A stretch of 64,000 nt of DNA from assembly GCA_934621295.1 (NCBI GenBank), contig CAKTVB010000003.1, positions 1 to 64,000 on the forward strand. The letters run 5' to 3'. This stretch comes from an uncultured Collinsella sp. Its GTDB lineage: Bacteria > Actinomycetota > Coriobacteriia > Coriobacteriales > Coriobacteriaceae. Shown here piece after piece: positions 50,518-57,684 of this stretch; position 1 is the first letter of the stretch, and each line of letters opens with the position of its first letter. The notes below the pieces were generated by a model. The model was not told the DNA's origin. It ran no database searches and saw nothing but the letters and a program-made list of their open reading frames with translations. The translations under genes and the position numbers were made by a program.

Positions 50518-51363
50518 ATGAAGACCACAACGATCAAGAAATCGGCTCTCGCCCTCATGGCATGCATCCTGGCGCTCGCCTTTGCCCTGGTGGGCTGCGG
50601 CGGATCCAAGGCCGATCCCGAAGAAGCATTCCTGGGTAGCTGGAAGCTCTCCGGTGGCGAGATCTACGGCGAGGAGCTCGACGACGAGACCATCGAGACC
50701 ATGGAGGAATGGGGCCTCAACTGCATCCTGATCCTCGATGAGGACGGCGAGGGCCAGCTTGACCTCTTTGGCGATGTCGAGGACATCACCTGGAAGGTCA
50801 AGAGTGACGGCACCGCAAAGATTAGCGCCGAAGACGTCGATTTCAAGGCAACCCTCAAGGACGACACCCTCACCCTCAAGGACGGCGACGACAACATCTC
50901 CTTCACCAAGTCCAAGAAGGACCTCTCCGACACCGTGAAGAAGGACCGCGACATGGCCGCCGCCAACGAAGAGGCCGAGGAGGAAGAGGCCGAGGACGAG
51001 GGCACCCGCAAGGCCATCTCCCCCGCCGTCACCGTTGCCGACGACGACCTGTGCACCATCACCGTCACCGAGAAGTTCGAGGACGAGTGGGGCACCATCG
51101 GCTTTACCGTCGAGATCACCAACAAGAGCGACAAGGACCTGACGTTCTACTCCCCCAGCGGCAAGACCAATGTCGACGGCACCATGAAGGAGCCTTGGTT
51201 CTCCTGCCATCTGATGCCTGGCACCAACGCCACCGGCGAGTTCACCTTCTCGACCGGCGACCTCGATAGCATCGACGACCTCGTGAACGTCACCATCGGA
51301 ATCGACGCCTACGAAACCGAAAGCTACGAGGACGTCGCCTCCTACAGCGCTCTTATCCCGTAA
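50518..51363 (+). CDS. Lipoprotein, first of a tandem pair
   Basis: A 281-residue secreted lipoprotein. Signal MKTTTIKKSALALMACILALAFALVGCGG with lipobox Cys27. The first half (ADPEEAFLGSWKLSGGEIYGEELDDETIETMEEWGLNCILILDEDGEGQLDL) resembles a lipocalin-like glycan/ligand domain with GSWK motif; an acidic linker (EEAEEEEAEDEG) leads to a C-terminal Ig-like domain (VTVADDDLCTITVTEKFEDEWGTIGFTVEITNKSDKDLTF). The ATG follows AAGGAGGACACT. Very acidic overall. Function unknown. Closely similar to the next gene. Confidence 0.85.
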   Translation: MKTTTIKKSALALMACILALAFALVGCGGSKADPEEAFLGSWKLSGGEIYGEELDDETIETMEEWGLNCILILDEDGEGQLDLFGDVEDITWKVKSDGTAKISAEDVDFKATLKDDTLTLKDGDDNISFTKSKKDLSDTVKKDRDMAAANEEAEEEEAEDEGTRKAISPAVTVADDDLCTITVTEKFEDEWGTIGFTVEITNKSDKDLTFYSPSGKTNVDGTMKEPWFSCHLMPGTNATGEFTFSTGDLDSIDDLVNVTIGIDAYETESYEDVASYSALIP

Positions 51364-51406
51364 GCAGCGCTCGCAAAACCGACGGAAGTATCCGCTCGTG
51401 CAACCA

Positions 51407-51443
51407 GGGGCCGCCGGATCGATTCCGGCGGCCCCTATCGTTT
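51407..51443 (+). terminator. Terminator between the tandem lipoprotein genes
   Basis: GGGGCCGCCGG pairs with CCGGCGGCCCC around ATCGATT, followed by TATCGTTT. Confidence 0.8.
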
Positions 51444-51472
51444 AATGGACCCCGACCGTAAGGAGGAACACC

Positions 51473-52342
51473 ATGAAGACCGCGACCTTTAAGAAATCGG
51501 CTCTCCTATTCGTCACCTTCATCCTGGCGCTCGCCTTTGCCCTGGTGGGCTGCGGCGGATCCAAAGCCGACCCCGAGGAAGCATTCCTGGGCAGCTGGAA
51601 AATCTCCGGCGGCGAGCTCGAAGGCGAGGAATTCGACGAGGAAACCCTCGATGCCTTAGAGGATTGGGGAATCAACTGCATCTTGATCTTTGAGGAGGAC
51701 GGCGAAGGCCAGATCGATCTGTACAACCATGTCTCAGACATCACCTGGAAGATCAAAGACGACGGCACCGTGAAAATCAAAGCCGACGGCTTGAGCTTCA
51801 AGGCCACCCTCAAGGACGGCGAACTCACTCTTAAGGAGGGTGAGAACAGCATCATCTTCACCAAATCCAAGAAGGACCTCTCCGGCACCGTGAAGAAGGA
51901 CCGCGAGGCAGCCGAAGACGACACGAGTGGTACGAGCAGCGGAACCGGAGGCACGACCAGCGGCACCTCGGACAGCAAGGACATCAACGAGCCCATTCTT
52001 CCCGCCGTTACCGTTGCCGACGACGACCTGTGCACCATCACCGTCACCGAGAAGTTCGAGGACAGGTGGGGTATCATCGGCCTGAAGGTCGAGATCACCA
52101 ACAAGACCGACAAGGACCTGACGTTCCATTCCGTAAGCGGCAAGACGAGCGTCAACAACACCATGAAAACCGGATGGTTCTCCTGCCGCATGATGGGCGG
52201 AACCAATGCCACCGAAAAATTCACCTTCTCGACTGGCGATCTCAACAGCATCGACGAACTCGTGAATATCAACTTCACCATCGGTGTCTTCGAGGACGAC
52301 ACCTATGAAGACATCGCCTCTTACAGCGCGACTATCCCGTAA
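51473..52342 (+). CDS. Lipoprotein, second of a tandem pair
   Basis: A 289-residue paralogue of the preceding lipoprotein. The signal (lipobox Cys27), GSWK domain and Ig-like domain align throughout; the linker differs, being a Ser/Thr/Gly-rich stretch (DDTSGTSSGTGGTTSGTSDS) instead of the acidic one, and a glutamate-rich GELEGEEFDEETLDAL replaces the corresponding loop. Even the ribosome binding sites (TAAGGAGGA) agree, so the whole gene was duplicated. It has its own terminator and probably its own promoter. Confidence 0.85.
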   Translation: MKTATFKKSALLFVTFILALAFALVGCGGSKADPEEAFLGSWKISGGELEGEEFDEETLDALEDWGINCILIFEEDGEGQIDLYNHVSDITWKIKDDGTVKIKADGLSFKATLKDGELTLKEGENSIIFTKSKKDLSGTVKKDREAAEDDTSGTSSGTGGTTSGTSDSKDINEPILPAVTVADDDLCTITVTEKFEDRWGIIGLKVEITNKTDKDLTFHSVSGKTSVNNTMKTGWFSCRMMGGTNATEKFTFSTGDLNSIDELVNINFTIGVFEDDTYEDIASYSATIP

Positions 52343-52387
52343 CGCGCGCGGCGGGCAGCAACGAGTAGCGCTCACTCGAACAGCAAG

Positions 52388-52430
52388 CGGGGCCGCGAGG
52401 GAACACTCCCCCGCGGCCCCGCCGCTTTTG
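52388..52430. terminator. Terminator after the lipoprotein pair
   Basis: CGGGGCCGCG pairs with CGCGGCCCCG around a GAGGGAACACTCCCC inner hairpin; TTTT follows on the plus strand. It may also serve the converging response regulator gene. Confidence 0.8.
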
Positions 52431-52452
52431 TGCATACGTTCTTAAACGCCAA

Positions 52453-53073
52453 CTAACGCTCCATGTTGGGAACGATGCTTCCCTCCGTCACCGCATGGAC
52501 CGCCAGACGCATGATATTGTCGTAGCCGGTCTTGTTGAGAATCTCCGAGATACGGCGCTTGACCGTACCCTCGCTCATAAACAGCTCGGCTGCGATCTCA
52601 CGACGGCTCTTCCCCTCGCAGGCGAGTCGCAAAATCGAGACCTCCACCTCGTCGAGCGCCGCCGTGCCCGAGAAGATGCTCTGCGGTGGCTTAGGGAAAG
52701 TGCAGTAGCCCGCAAGCGTGGAGCGCATCACGGCAAGCAGCTCCTCGATGCCTACGTTCTTGTACACAAAGCTGTCGACACCGGCCTCGCGCGCCTGGTC
52801 GACAAAGGTGATCTCGGGCATGCCCGTCATGATGACGATGCGGCACTCCGGCATCTCCTCTTTGATATGCCCAGCTGCAACGATGCCGCTGGAATCATGC
52901 TCGGTGCATACGTCCATCAAGATCATATCGGGACGCTGCTCGCGCACGACGTCGAGAGCGCAAGAGGCGTCTGCGATAGCGGCTGCCACCGTCATATCGG
53001 GCTGGTCGGCAATGGAGCGCGCAAGGCTCTCGCGCAGGATAGCTTGATCTTCGACGATAAGGACGCTGATCAT
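52453..53073 (-). CDS. NarL/LuxR-family response regulator
   Basis: A 206-residue two-component regulator. Receiver domain 1-125: Glu8/Asp9 (IVEDQ), phosphoacceptor Asp54 (MILMDV), Thr83 (IMTGMPE), Lys105 (FVYKN). Output: LuxR-type HTH (DEVEVSILRLACEGKSRREIAAELFMSEGTVKRRISEILNKTGYDNI) at about 145-195. Its ATG overlaps the stop of the histidine kinase gene (ATGA), so the two are translationally coupled. Likely phosphorylated by that kinase; targets unknown, though the adjacent lipoproteins are possible. Confidence 0.94.
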   Translation of the reverse strand: MISVLIVEDQAILRESLARSIADQPDMTVAAAIADASCALDVVREQRPDMILMDVCTEHDSSGIVAAGHIKEEMPECRIVIMTGMPEITFVDQAREAGVDSFVYKNVGIEELLAVMRSTLAGYCTFPKPPQSIFSGTAALDEVEVSILRLACEGKSRREIAAELFMSEGTVKRRISEILNKTGYDNIMRLAVHAVTEGSIVPNMER

Positions 53074-54578
53074 GAGTTCCTCCTCTGGGCGGTGATGTCG
53101 GAAGAAAGCGGGATGGATACAACGAGCGTGAACGGCGGTCCTGGGTCAACCTCAAGTGACCCTCCCAAGTCTTGAGCAACGTGCCGCATACCTGGAATAC
53201 CCGTTCCTTCGCGAATCGATGCCGGGGCTGGAGTTCCATCGTTCAAGACGGTCATGCGCGCCGTGCGCCACGACTCGGTGCCCTCTTCCCAAAAGCGCAC
53301 TTGAATCTGATGGGCCTGCGCATGTTTGGTCGCATTGGTCGAGGCCTCGCGAACAATCTGCAAGAAAGCCGCAGCAGTGCGCACATCGGCAGGAAGTTTG
53401 CCGTCAACAACGATGCGTACGCCCACCAAGCCAAAAGCGTGAACGATATCGTCTAGCTCTTCGGCAGCATCACGTGTGCCGTCTCCGTCTTTTCCATGCA
53501 AGTCGATAGCAATGGAGCGCAGCAGCGGCTCGATCTGCTCAAGCGATTCGTCATCCAAGCGCCCCTCTTCCAAATAACGGTGCATGATGGAGAGACGCTG
53601 CCCGATAACATCGTGAACACGGGCGCGCATGCGCAGGTACGCGGCATTGTCAGCAACTTTTTTGACCTCTTCGATCTGCACGCGGAGCTCTTTTGCCGCA
53701 AGCTCGAGCAAATGGTTCGCATGGGCCAGGCGGTCATAGGCATGGGCATACTCAGTCACGTCGAGACCGATGATGCGCTCGAACGGACGACCCGAGATGA
53801 TGAGATTGTCGCGCACGAACAGACGAATCTCCGAAGACGAGATCTCGACAACCGAACGAGCGTCGCCAAAGCGCGCAAAGTCAAGACGGCGGCCTTCTCC
53901 CTTGCCATCGGACTCTTTCGCCCCCAGCTTGCGCAATTCGTTCCACGTTTCGCTCATATCGCGCAAATCGGTGGGGAGATGCAAGCTGGTGAGATTCGAG
54001 CGCATGCAGCGGTTCATAAGCAGCGGGCGACCTTGTAGGTCGAGGTAAAGAATGCCAACCGGAATCACGTTGATAGTCTCGATCGTCGAGAATGCAGTGA
54101 CATCCTCTTGCCGATGGCGCGCATCCAAAAGAAGCGCCGAAATGGAGCGGAAGAGGAAAAACGCCCCTTCGACGATGACAGCACCAATCCACACTGGGCC
54201 CAACAGCTTCACGACGGGAGGAATCGATGTCGCGATAAGCGTCAGCTCGGGAATCATACAAGGACGACGGTAGTATACGGCAAGACCAACACCAAAGGCG
54301 ACAAGCAGCAGGTTAAGCCACAAGACGCCCGTCAGAGCATGCGCGATGGCAAACGGCGGCGCCAGCAAACGATTGCCCGTCGAGCATAAGAGGATATCGG
54401 CTACGATGGCCAGATGCACAACCAGGCTCGCCTCGTAAAGACACACCGCCACACGGTTGTAGGACATGCGCCGCGAAACGACAAGCGGCACGTGAATCGT
54501 TTGCATGCAGGCAGCCAAAACGTACATCACGTCAAGAAGCACAAACTGGGGAAGAATCAAATCGACTCGCATGGTCAT
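53070..54578 (-). CDS. Membrane sensor histidine kinase (HisKA_3/NarX-like core)
   Basis: A 502-residue kinase. Five or six helices occupy 10-150 (FVLLDVMYVLAACMQTI; LVVHLAIVADILLCS; GVLWLNLLLVAFGVGLAVYY; WIGAVIVEGAFFLF). A PAS-like domain follows (NVIPVGILYLDLQGRPLLMNRCMRS), then a coiled coil (280-318) and the dimerisation domain with phosphoacceptor His322 (RARVHDVIGQRLSIMHRYL). The ATPase domain has the N-box REASTNATKHA (Asn415) and a G-box NDGTPAPASIREGTGIPGMR. ATGA overlaps on both sides couple it to the genes upstream and downstream. Confidence 0.92.
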   Translation of the reverse strand: MTMRVDLILPQFVLLDVMYVLAACMQTIHVPLVVSRRMSYNRVAVCLYEASLVVHLAIVADILLCSTGNRLLAPPFAIAHALTGVLWLNLLLVAFGVGLAVYYRRPCMIPELTLIATSIPPVVKLLGPVWIGAVIVEGAFFLFRSISALLLDARHRQEDVTAFSTIETINVIPVGILYLDLQGRPLLMNRCMRSNLTSLHLPTDLRDMSETWNELRKLGAKESDGKGEGRRLDFARFGDARSVVEISSSEIRLFVRDNLIISGRPFERIIGLDVTEYAHAYDRLAHANHLLELAAKELRVQIEEVKKVADNAAYLRMRARVHDVIGQRLSIMHRYLEEGRLDDESLEQIEPLLRSIAIDLHGKDGDGTRDAAEELDDIVHAFGLVGVRIVVDGKLPADVRTAAAFLQIVREASTNATKHAQAHQIQVRFWEEGTESWRTARMTVLNDGTPAPASIREGTGIPGMRHVAQDLGGSLEVDPGPPFTLVVSIPLSSDITAQRRNS

Positions 54579-56458
54579 TCACCCACCCGCGGCATCAAGA
54601 CGATCATGCGCAGCTCGCCCGGCTCGCCTTCTAGGCGATACGCAACGTCTCTTCCCTGCAGGGCACGCTCGAGCTCACGCGCCGCAGAAACGCTGGACAG
54701 GTCGATATCATCAGTCGAGACCAACGTTGCACGCAGCTCTACGCTACCTGGATCATGGTCGCTCAAGTGGTACATAAGGGCAGGGCGCTCGGTCGTATAG
54801 GCAAAGAATGCAAAATCGTAAACGCAGTCGTACAGCGCACTCACAGTGCTTGCATGCATCGGCCGCCCAATTGCGATAATCGAGGCGCAATCGACGCCGA
54901 GAGTGCGCAGGTCACTTGCCAGCTCGTTTGCGATCAGCTGGATGCGGTTGCGGTCAAAGCCGCTCTCGCCGTGCTGGGCGAGCGTGAGAGACCCCTTGCG
55001 CTTACAGTAGGCGATATGCATTTTGGCGCACTGCAGTAGCCGGTACCGCTCATCCAAAGACGTTTCGTCCGTAAGCGGTGGAAGCGAACTCAAAAGATCG
55101 TAGAGGCTGCTCAACGAGCGCGCGAGTGCCTGGTCGACATCCTGTATGAGCAGCGCTTCGGCCTCTTGGTCGGCAAGATGCGCCTTGAGGTCGTAGTCGG
55201 CAGCAAGCAGCTCATTTTGACGTTGGAGCTCAGCGCGACGGTGCGCCAGCTCGCCGTTAAGCTCATTGAGCTCATGAACGTCCTGGGCAAGAAGGGCACA
55301 CCCGCCCATCAGCGGAAAGGCGCGATACATCACATCGGGTTTCGAAATCACGGTAAAGGCATGCATACGGCCGTGCTCTTGTGCGCGCAACTCGTCGCAC
55401 ACGCCATCGGCAAGAGGCTCCGATGCCGGTGTCGCGTACGCTACCTCAAAATCACGCGTCATGACCTTGAGGTCAAGCGGCAGCGTATCAAAGATGCCCG
55501 CGATATCGTGATACGAGGGGAAAACACCGCTTTCCAGGCAGATCTCGAGAACCACCACGCAAAAGATGCAATATACCAGGGAAAAATTGAGCCTCCACGC
55601 CCACGGGACGCGCAGTGCGTAAGAGACGGCAAAGAACACGCCCGCACAGAAGACAAGCGCAGCAGTAAACGTAAAACGTCTGATTCGATACGAAGAAGAC
55701 AGGCCGATCAAGATGAAGAAGCCCGCGAAGTTGGCAACGCTCCACACGAGAACAAGGACATATCCCCAGCCATAGGTATAGTCGCTGCTCCAGTTATCAC
55801 TCGCAGGGTCAAAGCAAAACACCTGATGGTGAAGGTCGTTGGTAAGAACAAAAAGAATAATGATGCCCGCTAGAGCCCACAAGACGTTGCGATAGCGGCG
55901 CCAAGGGCGGCGTCGCTCCAGGCCCGCAAGCCTAAAGCCGCACAGCTGGCACATAATCGGGATGAGCGTCATGGGGACGTAGTAGAGGTACCACAACAGC
56001 GAAGCGTATGCCGGCGTGAACGACTTGTACTTAACGATGACCTCGATCATCCAAAGCGTGCAGATTGCAGCGATGGCGACGAGGCGCCGCCTGAGCACGG
56101 CATCCAGGCAACGAAGATAAACGCTTACGCCCCAGATGGAAAAAACGATAGAGGCGATCAGCAACGGAAAGGAACTCGACTGCACAAGATTTCCGAGCAC
56201 CTCCGTAGCGATTTCCTCATAGGCAGGCGTCCTTAAGGAGAGGAACGGGTTCGAGCGAAATAGCAACGGAAGGTTGGCGAATAGGAGCAAAAACAGGCCC
56301 GTGACGATAGCCGCAATCGCAAAAGCGCGACGACGATATGCCTCGTGCGACACGTCGGAAAGAAAGCGCGGCATGACAAATAGCCTGTTGCTTCGCGAAT
56401 CTGCAGCAGGTATGAAAGGGTTTGCCATGCGGCGGGTATGTCGCTCACGTGTTTTCAT
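54575..56458 (-). CDS. Eight-helix kinase-like membrane protein lacking catalytic motifs
   Basis: A 627-residue protein, first in the operon with the kinase and regulator. Eight helices lie between about 45 and 305, a PAS-like domain at 318-395 (IAGIFDTLPLDLKVMTRDFEVAYATPAS), a coiled coil at 395-445 (DVHELNELNGELAHRRAELQRQNELL), a helical bundle (QDVDQALARSLSSLYDLLSS) and a C-terminal alpha/beta domain that looks like a histidine-kinase ATPase fold. The N-box position reads DCVYDFAFFAYTTERPALMYHLS with no Asn, no G-box is seen, and there is no H-box. It therefore looks like a pseudokinase or co-sensor. The start ATG 56458 lacks a ribosome binding site; TAAAAT lies 12 bases upstream. Confidence 0.85.
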   Translation of the reverse strand: MKTRERHTRRMANPFIPAADSRSNRLFVMPRFLSDVSHEAYRRRAFAIAAIVTGLFLLLFANLPLLFRSNPFLSLRTPAYEEIATEVLGNLVQSSSFPLLIASIVFSIWGVSVYLRCLDAVLRRRLVAIAAICTLWMIEVIVKYKSFTPAYASLLWYLYYVPMTLIPIMCQLCGFRLAGLERRRPWRRYRNVLWALAGIIILFVLTNDLHHQVFCFDPASDNWSSDYTYGWGYVLVLVWSVANFAGFFILIGLSSSYRIRRFTFTAALVFCAGVFFAVSYALRVPWAWRLNFSLVYCIFCVVVLEICLESGVFPSYHDIAGIFDTLPLDLKVMTRDFEVAYATPASEPLADGVCDELRAQEHGRMHAFTVISKPDVMYRAFPLMGGCALLAQDVHELNELNGELAHRRAELQRQNELLAADYDLKAHLADQEAEALLIQDVDQALARSLSSLYDLLSSLPPLTDETSLDERYRLLQCAKMHIAYCKRKGSLTLAQHGESGFDRNRIQLIANELASDLRTLGVDCASIIAIGRPMHASTVSALYDCVYDFAFFAYTTERPALMYHLSDHDPGSVELRATLVSTDDIDLSSVSAARELERALQGRDVAYRLEGEPGELRMIVLMPRVGE

Positions 56459-56603
56459 AGTTATTCAATTTTACCGACGGGGCGTCTCGAAAAACGGGCC
56501 GGAGGTCCCAAATCTCGTAGACGGCGCGCAGGGGGCCAACCGCTCCATGCAGCCGGGCCCATATCCAAGATTCGAGACGGCGCGCAGGCGCATGCCCCGC
56601 TCG

Positions 56604-57515
56604 CTACATCACGCGAGCGAGGAACGACAGCGCGAGGTTGAACCAGGGGCGCACGGCCTCTTGCTTTTCGACATCCCCGTGCTCGGAATTGGCATTTGCC
56701 ACCGAACGGCCATGTCCGCCGCGATCAAAGACGTGCAGCTCATGCGCCACGCCCTCCTCGGCAAGACGCTGCGCAAACGGGTAGAGCTGCGCCACGGGAG
56801 CGGCATCGTCGTCAGAAGTGCCCCACATGAACACCGGCGGCACATGGCGATCGACATGCGCGGTGGGGCAGATGGAATCGAGCGCATCGAGCAACTCGTC
56901 GTCCGTCGGCTCGCCCTCGGCGATCATGCGACCGTAATCGTTAAGAAGGTCGCGGCCCGTTTTGCCGCCCGTCTTGGGAACGCGCAGATCAATACGGGGG
57001 TCTTTAAGCTGCATGCGGCACAGATGTGCAAAGTCCAGCGCCGGATAGCCCAGCACCACCGCATCGGGACGAATGGATTCCGAAGGAGCCCCCACGAGCT
57101 TGGGCAAGGTGCTGCCCCTCCACGAGGTTGCAAGGCTAGCGCATACAAAGCCGCCAGCAGAAAAACCCACAACGACAACGCGCGCAGGGTCCACGCGCCA
57201 ATCCGCGGCGTTTGCGCGAACGGTCGCGACTATGCGCGCAAGATCGGCCTCGGGGTTGGGATAGGAGACGTCACCGGTGGAGCTCGTTACGTAATCGAGC
57301 GTAAACGCCTGGTAGCCAGCCTGCAAAAAGGCGAGGGCGACCGGCTCCTTCTCGTGCGCCCCCACATGCGTGAAGCTCCCGCCACCGCAGATAATCGCTG
57401 CGGGCCGGCGTGCGTCCTCATGCTCTGGCATAGGGTCTGCCAAATACGTCGTAAACGTCGCGGGATGCTCCTGCGTAGCCTCGTCTCCCCAAAGGGCAAG
57501 CTGCTGAATAATCAT
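56604..57515 (-). CDS. Alpha/beta hydrolase (esterase, BD-FAE/acetyl-esterase-like)
   Basis: A 303-residue serine hydrolase. Nucleophile Ser119 sits in VVGFSAGGF, the oxyanion region is ICGGGSFTHVGAHEKEPVALAF, the acid is probably Asp237 (WGTSDDDAAP) and the base His268 (DRGGHGRSV). No signal peptide, so cytoplasmic. Sequence pattern matches carbohydrate esterases that deacetylate xylan oligomers. The start ATG follows AGGCGGACAACACC. It is alone on its strand between the sensor operon and the acyltransferase. Confidence 0.88.
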   Translation of the reverse strand: MIIQQLALWGDEATQEHPATFTTYLADPMPEHEDARRPAAIICGGGSFTHVGAHEKEPVALAFLQAGYQAFTLDYVTSSTGDVSYPNPEADLARIVATVRANAADWRVDPARVVVVGFSAGGFVCASLATSWRGSTLPKLVGAPSESIRPDAVVLGYPALDFAHLCRMQLKDPRIDLRVPKTGGKTGRDLLNDYGRMIAEGEPTDDELLDALDSICPTAHVDRHVPPVFMWGTSDDDAAPVAQLYPFAQRLAEEGVAHELHVFDRGGHGRSVANANSEHGDVEKQEAVRPWFNLALSFLARVM

Positions 57516-57684
57516 GGTGTTGTCCGCCTATCCTCGTTGTCAATCGGGCACTAGCTTACCCTTCCTGTCTGCACCCTCCGCTCCATTTGCACAATCGCCG
57601 TCAAACTTCTGCAGAGTCTCTTGCACGGGTGTCCACCTCTTCGCTTTCCCGTGTAGACTGAATTCGTGAACTCAAGGGGGATGG

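Noticed and set aside
47683..51210. A 1175-residue open frame on the minus strand
   Set aside because: It lies antisense to three well-supported genes with strong ribosome binding sites and has low-complexity Gly/Val/Asp-rich sequence, the usual mirror of high-GC codon bias.
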